Origin: RHKX01 sp963745755
Lineage (GTDB): Bacteria; Actinomycetota; Thermoleophilia; Solirubrobacterales; 70-9
DNA: 64,000 nucleotides
Reading direction: 5' to 3'
Assembly: GCA_963745755.1 (NCBI GenBank)
Contig: CAVUYP010000001.1
Span: 372,001-436,000, forward strand
Within the stretch, counting starts at the first letter, position 1, and each line of letters starts with the position of its first letter. The notes under the pieces were generated by a model. It did no database searches, was not told the DNA's origin, and saw nothing but the letters and a program-made list of their open reading frames with translations. The position numbers and the translations under genes are program-made. Below, one piece after another: positions 1 through 9,459 of the stretch.

Positions 1-128
1 CGACCACCCACTTCAGAGATCCGGAGCGCGTCCTGGCTGCCTCCGCCGACCTCGGCGATCCGATGCGCGGCGACGACATCGCCGAGCTCGCGGCCGAGGG
101 CGAGTTGCTGCAGCAGCGCGGCTGGTAG
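1..128 (+). CDS. pdxS: PdxS, pyridoxal 5'-phosphate synthase lyase subunit (C-terminal end only)
   Basis: Only the last 41 codons are in the window. They resemble the PdxS tail: a TTHF...DP segment, a short linker and the terminal ...ERGW-like ending (here QQRGW). PdxS forms the PLP ring from ribose 5-phosphate, glyceraldehyde 3-phosphate and ammonia supplied by PdxT. The TAG stop shares its G with the GTG start of the next gene, which reads as pdxT. That coupling supports the call, since the catalytic barrel lies outside the window. Confidence 0.85.
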   Translation, partial: TTHFRDPERVLAASADLGDPMRGDDIAELAAEGELLQQRGW

Positions 129-743
129 TGCCGGCCGGGCCCGCCGAGCGCCTCCGGGTCGGCGTCCTGGCCAGCCAGGGCGACTTCGCCGCGCACCTGC
201 GCGTCCTCGCCGAGCTCGGCGCCGACGGCCGCGCGGTTCGCACGGCCGCCGACCTCGCCGACCTCGACGCGCTCGTCATCCCCGGGCGGCGAGAGCACGA
301 CGATCAGCAAGGCGATCGAGCGCGACGGCCTCGAGCCGGCGATCCGCGCCCACTTCGAGGCCGGCCGGCCGATCCTCGGCACCTGCGCCGGGATGATCGT
401 CTGCGACCGCGAGCACCTCGGCCTGATCGACGCCCTGGCGAGGCGCAACGCCTTCGGCCGCCAGCTGCAGAGCTTCGAGGCCGACCTCGAGTTCGAGCCG
501 GCGTCGGGGATCGGCCCGGAGCCGATCCGGGCGGCGTTCATCCGCGCTCCCTGGATCGAGGCGCACGGCGACGGCGTCGAGGTGCTGGCGAGCTGGGAGG
601 AGCACCCGGTGGCGATCCGCGAGGGCAACGTCCTCGTCTGCTCCTTCCATCCGGAGCTGACCGGCGACTCGCGGGTGCACGCACTGTTGATGGCGATGGC
701 GACGGCGGCGCGGGAGCGCGTCGCGGAGGAGGCGACGGGATGA
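128..743 (+). CDS. pdxT: PdxT, glutaminase subunit of PLP synthase (one-base frame disruption)
   Basis: Class I glutamine amidotransferase that supplies ammonia to PdxS. The N-terminus has the RVGVLASQGDFAAHL segment, then the frame is lost near position 290, where VIPG should continue as GEST. Dropping one G there restores IPGGESTT and then GTCAGMIV, with the nucleophile Cys. Further on come FHPEL and the catalytic His. The repaired protein is about 204 aa, normal for PdxT. The start GTG overlaps the pdxS stop, and the end overlaps the next ATG (GGATGA). The extra base is most likely a sequence error, not a real mutation. Confidence 0.88.
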
Positions 744-1843
744 AGGATCCGAGGATCGATGGGCTGGCGCGGGTGATCGTCAACTACTCACTCGAGCTGA
801 GCGAGGGGCAGACCTTCTTCATCTCCAGCGGCGCGATCGCCGAGCCGCTCGTGCAGGCGCTCTACGAGGAGGCGCTGCGGGCCGGCGCCAATCCGGTTCT
901 CGACCTCTCCCTGGAGGGCACCCAGTCGGCGTTCTTCGAGCTCGCGAGCGATGCCCAGATCGACTGGATCTCGCCGCCGCAGCGCTGGGCGTTCGCCGAG
1001 GCCGACGCCCGGATGCGGATCCTCGCCGACACCAACGTCCGCGAGCTCTCCGGCGTCCCGCCCGCGAAGCAGACGCGCCGCCAGAAGGCGATGCACCCCT
1101 ACATGCAGAAGATGATGGAGCGCAGCGCCTCCGGCGAGCTGCGCTGGAACGTGACCCTGTTCCCGACCAACGCCTACGCGGCCGAGGCGGGCATGAGCCT
1201 GCGCGAGTACGAGGATTTCTACTACCGGGCCTGCCTCTGCGACCAGCCGGATCCGGTCGCCGCCTGGGAGCAGGCCGCCGCCGAGACCTACCGGCTCGCC
1301 GAGTGGATCGAGGGACGCGAGGAGGTCCACATCGAGGGCCCCGGCACCGACCTGAGGCTGAACGTCTCCGGCCGTCACTTCAAGCCCGCCGACGGCAAGT
1401 ACAACATGCCGGACGGGGAGTTCTTCACCGGCCCGGTCGAGGACTCCGCCGAGGGCGAGATCAGCTTCCACCTGCCGGCGACCTACGCCGGCCGCGAGGT
1501 CGCCGGCGTCCACTTCCGCTTCGCGGGCGGCAAGGTCGTCGACGCCGGCGCCGACCGCGGCGAGGAGTTCCTGATCGAGATGCTCGACACCGACGAGGGC
1601 GCCCGCCGCCTCGGCGAGCTCGGCATCGGCACCAACTTCGGCATCGCCGCCGGCACCGGCGAGATCCTCCTCGACGAGAAGATCGGCGGCACCGTCCACC
1701 TCGCCGTCGGCGAGAGCTATCCGGAGACCGGCGGCGTCAACCACTCGGCGATCCACTGGGACATGATCTGCGACCTCCGCAGGGGCGGCAGCATCACCGT
1801 CGACGGCGAGCTGCTCCAGCAGGACGGCAAGTTCGTGGTGTAG
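740..1843 (+). CDS. M29 family metallo-aminopeptidase
   Basis: Thermophilic-type aminopeptidase (AmpS/PepS family, MEROPS M29), a cytosolic two-metal exopeptidase that trims N-terminal residues from peptides. The reading frame is intact at 367 aa, the usual family length. Visible family features are the central MPDGEFFTGP motif with metal/catalytic Glu, the GTNFGI segment, the EKIGGTVHLAVG block and a C-terminal HSAIHWDM motif carrying His and Asp metal ligands. The ATG overlaps the pdxT stop by four bases, so it probably shares a transcript with pdxST. Nothing shows substrate preference. Confidence 0.9.
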   Translation: MKDPRIDGLARVIVNYSLELSEGQTFFISSGAIAEPLVQALYEEALRAGANPVLDLSLEGTQSAFFELASDAQIDWISPPQRWAFAEADARMRILADTNVRELSGVPPAKQTRRQKAMHPYMQKMMERSASGELRWNVTLFPTNAYAAEAGMSLREYEDFYYRACLCDQPDPVAAWEQAAAETYRLAEWIEGREEVHIEGPGTDLRLNVSGRHFKPADGKYNMPDGEFFTGPVEDSAEGEISFHLPATYAGREVAGVHFRFAGGKVVDAGADRGEEFLIEMLDTDEGARRLGELGIGTNFGIAAGTGEILLDEKIGGTVHLAVGESYPETGGVNHSAIHWDMICDLRRGGSITVDGELLQQDGKFVV

Positions 1844-1860
1844 ATCACCCCGGCGGAATG

Positions 1861-2090
1861 CTCCGCTGCGCGTCCGCTTCCGCCGGTCGGCGCGGTGAAC
1901 GGGACGGGAGATAACTCCGGGGAGATCCTCCGCTTCGCGTCCGGTCTCCCCGGCCGGCGCGGTGAACGGGACGGGAGGACATGTGTGTTGGGCCCAGCCG
2001 GGGGCTCCGCTTCGCGTCCGCTTCCGCCGGGCGGCGCGGTGAACGGGGCGGGTGGACATGTGTGTCTCGCCCAGCCGGGGAGCTCCGCTC
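1861..2090. repeat. Three imperfect tandem copies of a ~70-bp unit
   Basis: Copies begin at about 1861, 1928 and 2005. Each starts CTCCGCTKCGCGTCC, continues through a CCGG-rich core and GGCGCGGTGAACGGG, and the last two end with GGACATGTGTGT and an AGCCGGGG segment. Spacing is 67 then 77 bp. The array lies in the 617-base gap between the aminopeptidase and yebC. Small open frames cross it in several phases, but none resembles a known protein. The rest of the gap (2091-2448) shows nothing I can name. Confidence 0.7.
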
Positions 2091-2448
2091 GACCCCAGTG
2101 ATCGGGATCAGGTCCGTATACGACACCCAATCCCGATCGGTGCCCCCGAACCACGGACCACGCTTGCCGGCCGCCTCCCTCGGCAGTGCACGCCTGCCGT
2201 GCGAGTCCCCTGGCAGGCCACGCCCACCGGTCGCTGAACCGCAACTTTCAGTCAACGGGGCTGTTTCAATGCGCAGACCCCTCGAACACCTTGCATCCGT
2301 GGACGCTTGCGGGAGCTCCTGGCAAATGCATATCGATGTCCGAGGGTGACACGACGCGACCGGACCTCCGCCCCCCGTAGGTTCGGTCGTCGTCGTTCTG
2401 CGGCCGTGGAAGCAGCATTGCGGATCTCACCTCCGCGTGCGCCGGTTC

Positions 2449-2454
2449 TAAGAT
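2449..2454 (+). promoter_or_regulatory. Predicted -10 element for leaderless yebC
   Basis: TAAGAT lies six bases before the yebC ATG. That spacing would place transcription initiation at or next to the start codon, and no Shine-Dalgarno sequence intervenes. The same arrangement recurs at many starts in this window. Confidence 0.5.
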
Positions 2455-2460
2455 CAGACC

Positions 2461-3210
2461 ATGTCCGGACATTCCAAGTGGGCCTCGATCAAGCACAAGA
2501 AGGCCGCCACCGATGCGAAGCGGGGAAAGCTGTTCACGAAGCTGGCGCGGGCGATCACCGTCGCGGCGCGCGAGGGCGGGGGGGACCCGGAAGGGAACGC
2601 CACCCTGGCGACGGCGATCCAGAAGGCGCGCGACCAGTCGATGCCGAAGGACAACATCCAGCGGGCGGTCGACCGCGGCACCGGCGAGGGCTCCGACGGC
2701 ACGACGATCGAGCGGATCCTCTACGAGGGTTACGGCCCCGGCGGGGTGGCGATCCTCGTCGACGCGCTCTCCGACAACCGCAACCGGACCGGCTCGGAGA
2801 TCCGCCACGCCTTCGACCGCCACGGCGGCAGCCTCGGGGAGCCGAACTCGGTCGCCTGGACCTTCGAGAAGCGCGGCGTGATCCTCGTCGACGGCGACCG
2901 CTACGACGAGGACGACCTGATCGTCGCGATCGACGCCGGCGCCGAGGATGTCATCGACGACGACGGCACCTTCCGGGTGCTCACCGCGCCCGGCGATCTC
3001 GCCGCCGTCCGCGCGGCGCTCGACGGCCCCGGGATCGAGATCGTCTCCTCCGACATCGTCATGGACCCGAAGAACACCGTCGCGGTCGAGGAGGGGCAGG
3101 CGAAGGTGCTGCTCAACCTGATCGAGGCGCTCGAGGACCACGACGACGTCGACGCTGTGCACGCGAACTTCGACATGAGCGAAGAGGTGATGGAGAAGGC
3201 GCTGGGCTGA
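2461..3210 (+). CDS. yebC: YebC/PmpR family protein
   Basis: Intact 249-aa protein beginning MSGHSKWASIKHKKAATDAK, the unmistakable YebC N-terminus. Members act as transcriptional regulators or, as shown for YebC2-type proteins, help ribosomes through proline-rich stretches. The gene sits directly upstream of ruvCAB, a very common arrangement. The ATG is favoured because it matches the family start and has a -10 hexamer six bases upstream. Confidence 0.96.
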   Translation: MSGHSKWASIKHKKAATDAKRGKLFTKLARAITVAAREGGGDPEGNATLATAIQKARDQSMPKDNIQRAVDRGTGEGSDGTTIERILYEGYGPGGVAILVDALSDNRNRTGSEIRHAFDRHGGSLGEPNSVAWTFEKRGVILVDGDRYDEDDLIVAIDAGAEDVIDDDGTFRVLTAPGDLAAVRAALDGPGIEIVSSDIVMDPKNTVAVEEGQAKVLLNLIEALEDHDDVDAVHANFDMSEEVMEKALG

Positions 3211-3301
3211 CCGCGCGAGCGGCGCGGCTCGGCCCCGAGCGGACCGGGGATCGCGTCCCCCGCCGGGAAGGCATCCGGGCGTCGGCCCAGAATGTCCTCC
3301 T

Positions 3302-3808
3302 ATGCGGATCGTCATGGGCATCGATCCCGGAATCGCCAACACCGGCTTCGGTGTCGTCACGGTCGCCGGCTCGCGGATGACCGCGATCGACGGCGGCACC
3401 GTCGAGGTCCCCGCCGACATCGCAGCCGAGCAGCGTCTGCGGCGGATCCACGACTCCATCGTCGAGCTGATCGAGTGGCACGAGCCCGAGTCGGTGGCGC
3501 TCGAGAGCATCTACTTCGGGAGGAACGTCAACTCGGCGATCGGCGTCGGCCAGGCCCGCGGCGTCGTCATGCTGGCCGCCGCCGCCCGTGACATCCCCTG
3601 CTTCGACTACACGCCGCAGGCCGTCAAGCTCGCCGTCTGCGGCAGCGGCGCCGCCGCCAAGGACCAGGTCAAGCACATGGTCGGCGTGCTGCTCAGCCTG
3701 CCGGTCGAGCCGCCCTCCGATCACGCCGCCGACGCGCTCGCGGTCGCCGTCTGCCACGCCGCGCACGCCCGAAGCGAACAGGCCGCGGAGGCGGTCGCGG
3801 TCGGATGA
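3302..3808 (+). CDS. ruvC: Holliday junction endonuclease RuvC
   Basis: RuvC cuts Holliday junctions loaded by RuvAB. The protein is intact at 168 aa, with the RNase H-like start GIDPGIANTGFG (first catalytic Asp), the central ALESIYFGRN block containing the catalytic Glu, and a C-terminal DHAADALAVA motif with the last acidic residues. A second ATG at 3314 (MGIDPG) is an equally plausible start. The stop overlaps the ruvA ATG (GGATGA), so ruvC and ruvA are translationally coupled. Confidence 0.95.
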   Translation: MRIVMGIDPGIANTGFGVVTVAGSRMTAIDGGTVEVPADIAAEQRLRRIHDSIVELIEWHEPESVALESIYFGRNVNSAIGVGQARGVVMLAAAARDIPCFDYTPQAVKLAVCGSGAAAKDQVKHMVGVLLSLPVEPPSDHAADALAVAVCHAAHARSEQAAEAVAVG

Positions 3809-4390
3809 TCGCCGCGGTCAGCGGCGAAGTCATCTCGCGGCGCAGCGACCACGTCGTCATCGACGCCGCCGGCGTCGGCTACCGGCTGTCGGTCTCGGCG
3901 GAGACGCTGCGGACAGTGCCCGCGGTCGGCGAGCGCGTCTCCCTGCACGCCCACCTGATCCCCCGCGACGACGCGCTCGCGCTCTACGGCTTCGCGACCG
4001 AGGACGAGCGCGAGCTGTTCCTGTCGCTGATCTCGGTCTCGGGGGTCGGCCCGAAGGTAGCGATGGCGGCGCTGTCGGGCGGCTCGACCGGCGAGCTGCT
4101 GCGCGCCCTCGCCGCCGGCGACGCCAAGCGCTTTCAGGCGGTTCCCGGGATCGGCAAGCGCACCGCCGAGCGGATCATCGTCGAGCTCCGCGAGCGCGTC
4201 GCCGGCGAGCTCGAGGACGGGGCCTCGCCGGTCGCCGGCGAGGACGGGGCCCGCGAGGAGGCCCGCGAGGGTCTGATCGGCCTCGGCTACACGCCCGATC
4301 GAGGTCGAGCGGCTGCTCGCTGCAGCGACCGGCGAGACCGCCGAGGAGCTCGTCGCATCGGCGCTGCGCAGCGGTCGCGCCGCCGCGTAG
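3805..4390 (+). CDS. ruvA: Holliday junction DNA helicase subunit RuvA (one-base frame disruption)
   Basis: RuvA tetramers bind the four-way junction and load RuvB. N-terminal OB-fold (MIAAVSGEV..., then YGF), helix-hairpin-helix motifs SVSGVGPKVAMAAL and VPGIGKRTAERI, and a C-terminal RuvB-contact domain. Near 4298 the frame shifts. Removing one base converts the nonsense tail into TPIEVERLLAAATG...ELVASALRSG ending at the TAG at 4390. The repaired protein is 194 aa, normal for RuvA. Confidence 0.92.
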
Positions 4391-4409
4391 GCGAAGCTGT
4401 GGGGTGACG

Positions 4410-5482
4410 ATGTCGATCGAGCGGATTCCACTCAACGAGGCGGCGATCGCCGCCGATGCCGAGCCGCGGATCGCCGACGCGCGCCAGCGAGAGCGGCGAG
4501 GAGGAGCTCGACCGCAACCTCCGCCCGTCGAAGCTCGCCGATTTCGTCAACCAGCGCCAGGTCACCGATCAGCTCGGCGTCTTCATCGAGGCGGCGCGCC
4601 GCCGCCGCGAGCCGCTCGACCACGTCCTCCTCGCCGGGCCGCCCGGGCTCGGCAAGACCTCGCTGGCCCACATCATCGCCGCCGAGCTCGGCGTGCCGAT
4701 GGTGCAGACGGCCGGCCCGGCGCTGGAGCGCAAGGCCGACGTCGCCAGCTTCCTGACCACGCTCGAGCCGGGCAGCGTCTTCTTCATCGACGAGATCCAC
4801 CGGCTCAACCGGGCGATCGAGGAGACCCTCTACCCGGCGATGGAGGACCGCCGGCTCCCGGTCGTCCTCGGCCAGGGCGCCGGGGCCCGCACGGTCACCC
4901 TCGACCTGCCCGACTTCACGCTCGTCGGGGCGACGACCCGCGCCGGCCTGCTGACGACGCCGCTTCGCGACCGCTTCGGGGTCAGCCACCGGCTCGAGCA
5001 CTACGACGCCGCCGACCTGGCGACTGATCGTCGAGCGCTCGGCGGCGATCCTCGGCGTCGAGATCGAGTCCGGCCGGGACGACCCAGATCGCCGGCCGCT
5101 CGCGCGGCACCCCGCGCGTCGCCAATCGCCTGCTGAAGCGGGTCCGCGACTATGCGGAGGTTCATGGCCGAGGGCGTCGATAACCGGCGACATCGCCGCC
5201 TCGGCGCTGGCGATGCTCGAGGTCGACGAGGGCGGCCTCGACCGCCACGACCGCGCGATCCTCGACGCGATCGCCAGCCAAGTTCTCGGGCGGGCCGGTC
5301 GGTCTCTAGCACGCTTGCCGCCGCCGTCGACGAGGAGCCGGACACGATCGAGGACGTCTACGAGCCCTACCTGCTCCAGCAGGGGCTGCTCGAAGCGCAC
5401 GCCCCGCGGCCGCGTCGTCACCGAGCGCGGCTACGCGCACCTCGGCCTGCCCGTCCCCGAGGGACTCCGAGCGCTCTTCTGA
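4410..5482 (+). CDS. ruvB: Holliday junction ATPase RuvB (about eight one-base frame disruptions)
   Basis: AAA+ motor that drives branch migration with RuvA. Recognisable pieces in three frames: LRPSKLADFVNQ, Walker A GPPGLGKTS, Walker B FIDEIHR, sensor GATTRAGLL, then SRGTPRVANRLLKRVRDYAEV, ITGDIAASALAML and the winged-helix tail KRTPRGRVVTERGY. Frame changes occur near 4495, 5029, 5083, 5165, 5179, 5279, 5307 and 5392. All are single extra bases, several of them placed between C and A. Removing eight gives 354 aa, the expected RuvB length, so the gene is almost certainly intact in the organism. This is the densest cluster of such errors in the window. Confidence 0.9.
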
Positions 5483-5594
5483 GTCGCCGAGCGAGGGGGG
5501 GACCCGTGCGAGCCGAAGCGACTCTGCCTCGCATGCCGAGGCTCTCTCGTTCCAGCTGGAAGCGAAGTGAATCCCTCGGGTAAAGCACGTGAAT

Positions 5595-5677
5595 GGCCGG
5601 TCGGGGAAGCCCCGATGGGCGCTTCACCCGAACCCGCCGCGAAGCGGCGGCGCCCAGCGGCGGTTCACCGACCGGCC
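5595..5677. other. Nested inverted repeats between ruvB and the PAS gene
   Basis: Three nested stems: GGCCGGTCGG (5595-5604) with CCGACCGGCC (5668-5677), TGGGCGC (5616-5622) with GCGCCCA (5650-5656), and CCGCCGC (5634-5640) with GCGGCGG (5644-5650). A small GGGG-AAG-CCCC hairpin lies inside the first interval. No T-tract follows. It could terminate ruvCAB transcription, be a structured RNA, or be an extragenic palindrome. The sequence does not decide. Confidence 0.55.
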
Positions 5678-5719
5678 GCTGGTCAGGTCCACTTCCGCGA
5701 TTCACTAGCCTTCCGATCC

Positions 5720-6205
5720 GTGCCCTTCTTCATCTGTCCCAACTGCGGCAACCGCGTCCAGAGCGGCGAGCGCACCGCGGGTCTGTCGAGCCGCCCGAAG
5801 GGCTGTCCGAAGTGCGGGTTCGGGTTCCTGTTCGAGCTTCTCGACGACTACTACCCGGCACCCGATGCGGCCTTCTTCACCTGCGACGGCAAGGGGCGCG
5901 TGCTCGACGTCGGCCGGGGCGGCTTCGAGCTGACCGGCCTCAAGGACGAGGACGTGATCGGCCGCCCGGTCAAGGACGTCCTCGGGCTCGAGTGGATCGA
6001 TCCCGGCGACGGCGGCGAGGCGGCCGACACCGACGGCAACGGCGTCGCCGACCCGATCGAGACGACGCTCGAGTGGGGCGTGCGCTCGCTCGGCAAGCGG
6101 GTCGCCGTCCACGCCGAGGGGGATCTGCCGGCGAAGGCCGTGGCCGACGTCTTCCCGGCCTACGATGACGACGGCGGAATGCTGCTCGTCCTCACGCCGG
6201 AATAG
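5720..6205 (+). CDS. Zinc-ribbon / PAS domain protein
   Basis: The 161-aa soluble protein starts at GTG 5720 with FFICPNCGNRV, followed by a second CPKCG pair about 30 residues later: a Cys4 zinc ribbon. The remainder is PAS-like (FFTCDGKGRVLDVGRGGFELTGLKDEDVIGRPVKDVLG). There is no output domain, so it may act as a sensor or adaptor with a partner. The GTG is chosen because a -10-like TAGCCT (5706-5711) lies eight bases upstream and homology to a zinc ribbon begins at once. It sits alone between ruvB and secDF. The signal sensed is unknown. Confidence 0.75.
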   Translation: MPFFICPNCGNRVQSGERTAGLSSRPKGCPKCGFGFLFELLDDYYPAPDAAFFTCDGKGRVLDVGRGGFELTGLKDEDVIGRPVKDVLGLEWIDPGDGGEAADTDGNGVADPIETTLEWGVRSLGKRVAVHAEGDLPAKAVADVFPAYDDDGGMLLVLTPE

Positions 6206-6265
6206 GCGGCGGGCAGCCGGAGCAGTCCGAAACGGACCGCTGAACCGCCGAACCGCTGAGCCACC

Positions 6266-9094
6266 ATGGGCACCCGCCGCACGAACATCATCATCATCGC
6301 GCTGATCCTGGCGCTGCTCGCCGGATCGGCGCTGGTGATCGCGACGAAGCCGACGAAGCTCGGCCTCGACCTCAGCGGCGGCACCCAGCTGATCTACCAG
6401 GGCCAGCCGAGCGCCGACAACCCCGTCGTCGACAGCGAGGACATCGACCGGGCGATCGAGATCATCCGCGACCGGGTCGACGCGCTCGGCGTCTCCGAGC
6501 CCGAGATCGCGCCGCTCGGCACCGATCAGATCCAGATCAGCCTGCCGAACGTCCAGGACACGCAGCGCGCGATCCAGCAGGTCGGCGACACCGCGAAGCT
6601 CTACTTCTACGACCTCGAGCCGAACGTCGTGCCGCTCGATCCGAAGATCACCGAGGTGACGCCGGCCAACCTCGACCAGCAGGCGACGACGAGCCTCTAC
6701 GACGCGGTCGACGCTCGCCTCGCAAGCAGAACAGCAAGTGCGACAACGTCTGCACGACGACCGGCCCCGGAGCTCTACCTGTTCGAGAAGAAGAGCCGCC
6801 AGTACGTCGCCGGGCCGGAGACGAGCAAGCGTGACCTGTTCTCGACCAGCGAGGCGAAGGCGGTCCCGAAGGACGACCAGAAGATCTTCACGGTCCCGCA
6901 GGGGACGATCGTCGTCGAGGACCAGCAGAACAGCGACAACTCGAACGCGCCGCCGCGCTACTTCGTGCTCCGCGACCGACCGGAGCTGAGCGGCGACGAC
7001 ATCAAGAACCCCGAGCAGAACACCGACCAGAACAACCAGCCGAACGTCACCTTCGACTTCACCGACCAGGGCCGGGTCGCCTTCCAGAACATCACCCGGC
7101 AGATCGCCCAGCGCGGTCAGGAGTCGCTCGGCGCCCCCTACGCGTTCGCGATCGTCCTCGACGGCAAGATCGTCTCGCGGCCGGTCATCGACTACAACGA
7201 GAATCCGGACGGCATCGACGGCCGCACCGGCGCCCAGATCTCCGGCGGCTTCTCGCTCCAGGAGGCGCAGGACCTGGCGACGTTCCTGAAGATCGGCGCG
7301 CTGCCGGTCAACCTGAAGCTGATCAGCCAGAGCACCGTCACCGCGACGCTCGGCCAGCAGGCGCTCGACCAGGGTCTCAAGGCGGGCCTGATCGGACTGC
7401 TGCTCGTCTCGATCTTCTTCCTCCTCTACTACCGCTTCCTCGGCGCGATCGCGATCCTCGGCCTCGCCGTCTACGCGATCTTCTTCCTGGCGATCATGAA
7501 GCTGATCCCGATCACGCTGACCCTGCCCGGGATCGCCGGCCTGATCCTGACGATCGGCGTCGCCGCGGACTCGAACGTCGTCATCTTCGAGCGAATAAAG
7601 GAGGAGTCCCGGAAGGGGCACTCGATGATCTCGTCGATCACGACCGGCTACAAGCGCGGGATCGGGACGATCATCGACGCGAACGTGATCACGCTGCTGA
7701 CCGCGTTCATCCTCTTCGGGCTCGCCACCGCCGGGGTCAAGGGCTTCGCGTTCACGCTCGGCATCGGCACGATCGTCTCGCTGCTGACCGCGGTCGTGTT
7801 CACGCGCGCCGTGCTCGGCCTGCTCGGCCGCAGCCGGATCCTCCGCTCGCCCGCCTTCCTCGGCGCCCACATCGGCACGGGCGTCCGCTGGCACTTCGAC
7901 TTCGCCGGCGCCAGCCGCTGGTTCTTCTCGATCTCGGGTGTGATCCTCGCGATCGGGGCGCTGTCGTTCGCGACCAACCAGCTCAACTTCGGCATCGACT
8001 TCGAGTCGGGGACGAAGATCAACGTCGCCCTAGCCGAGCCGGCCAGCGTCGACGACGTCCGCACGTCGCTCGAGCGATGCCGGCGTCGCCGACGTCGAGG
8101 CGGTCAAGGTCCAGCAGGTCGAGCAGCCCGAGTTCGGCGCCAACGTCTTCCAGATCCAGGGGACGATCCCGCCGAAGGAGGTCGGCGACGTCCAGCGCCA
8201 GCTCAGCAACGACTTCGGCTTCGAGGGCGGTCAGGACGCCGGCTTCGAGAGCCAGTCGGTCGGGCCGACGTTCGGCCAGCAGATCGCCCGCAGCGCCGGC
8301 TACGCGATCGCCTTCTCGCTGCTGCTGATCGCCGCTTACGTCGCCTTCCGGTTCGAGCCCAAGTACGCGATCCCGGTGATGATCGCCGTCGATCCACGAC
8401 ATCCTGATCACCGCGGGCGTCTACTCGCTGGTCGGAAGGGAGGTGACGAGCGGCACCGTCGCCGCCTTCCTGACGATCCTCGGGTACTCGCTCTACGACA
8501 CCGTCATCGTCTTCGACCGAATACGCGAGAACGTGCCGCGGCTGCCGCGGGCGACCTTCTCGCAGATCGCCAACCGCTCGCTCAGCGAGGTGCTGACCCG
8601 ATCGCTGATCACCGGCCTGTCGACGGTCTTCCTGATCGGCGTGATCCTGATCTTCGGCGGCGAGACGCTGCGCGACTTCGCCTTCGCGATGATGGTCGGG
8701 GTCCTCTCCGGCACCTACTCGTCGATCTTCATCGCGACGCCGGTGCTGATCGCCTGGAAGGAGCGCGAGCCCGCCTACCAGTCCCGCGCCGCCCGGATCG
8801 GCGAGCAGATGGGCTACGTACCCGCTTTCCCGGAGGACAACGAGGTCGCGCTCGTCGGCGGCGAGCCCGATCCCGCCGCCGGATCCGGCGGCGGTGGCGA
8901 CGGCCGCGCGGCCGCGCCCGAGGCGCCCGCTCCGGCGCCCGCGCCGCCGGTTCCACCGCCGGCCCCCGCAGCCGACGGCGCGCGCTGCGGCGAGCGAGGA
9001 GCCCGAGGAGCCGGGGATGAGCGACCGCGAGCGCCGCCTCGCCGCCCGCCGCCGCCGCCAGGAGCACAAGCGCAAGCACGGAAGGAACCGCTGA
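6266..9094 (+). CDS. secDF: SecDF fusion, protein-export accessory membrane protein (six one-base frame disruptions)
   Basis: SecD and SecF assist the SecYEG/SecA translocon, using proton flow to pull proteins outward. One continuous gene carries SecD (TM1, GLDLSGGTQLIYQ, periplasmic P1 domain, and the TM block IGVAADSNVVIFERIKEE), runs directly into SecF (NQLNFGIDFESGTKI, later LGYSLYDTVIVFDRIREN) and ends in a Pro/Ala linker plus a strongly basic tail. Extra bases occur near 6710, 6722 and 6761 (compensating), 8075, 8391 and 8990. Without them the protein is about 940 aa. Fused SecDF is known in several phyla, while many actinobacteria keep two genes. The basic cytoplasmic tail may contact ribosomes or lipids (inference). 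Confidence 0.9.
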
Positions 9095-9101
9095 GGGGCC
9101 G

Positions 9102-9387
9102 ATGGCAATTCTCGTCTGGATAACGCTCGGCGTCGCGCTCTGGCACTTCACCGTCTTCGTCCCCGACAAGTTCGTCGGCGGCATCATCGGCGCCTTCCTG
9201 GCGGCGGCCGCCGGCGCGGTCGTCAGCGGCGCGCTCTGGCAGATCGCCCAGGGGGACTCGCTCGGGCAGACCGACGTCGCTGACGTTCCTCGCCGCCGTG
9301 CCGGGGTGTCTGATCGCGCTCGCGATCACCTACGTGATCGGGTCCCGCGACCCGAGGCATCACCCCGCCCACTACGGCGACGCCTGA
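9102..9387 (+). CDS. Small two- to three-span membrane protein (one-base frame disruption)
   Basis: About 94 aa after repair. Hydrophobic segments are AILVWITLGVALWHF, IIGAFLAAAAGAVVSGAL and LTFLAAVPGCLIALAITYV, followed by a charged tail ...RDPRHHPAHYGDA. The frame breaks near 9283, where GTC-G-CTG should read GTC-CTG, the same insertion class as in neighbouring genes. It begins eight bases after the SecDF stop, so it is probably co-transcribed with it. I do not recognise the family. Confidence 0.6.
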
Positions 9388-9459
9388 GCGCCGCAACCAA
9401 CCGGCAAATAGCGGCTTCGCGCGCCGGTTCCGTCCTCGAACGGTGCAAGCCTGACGGGC

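Noticed and set aside
1895..2380. Small plus-strand open frames within the gap before yebC
   Set aside because: They run through the tandem repeats in different phases, lack ribosome-binding sites and show no protein-like conservation.
4410..5482. Programmed +1 frameshifting as an explanation for the broken genes
   Set aside because: Too many sites, clustered, with no slippery codon shared by all and no stop codon at the site. Neighbouring long genes are clean, so consensus error is far simpler.
5705..7894. Long minus-strand open frame opposite the PAS gene and secDF
   Set aside because: Low-complexity Arg/Asp/Leu/Val composition caused by codon bias in GC-rich DNA. The plus strand carries clear SecDF motifs.
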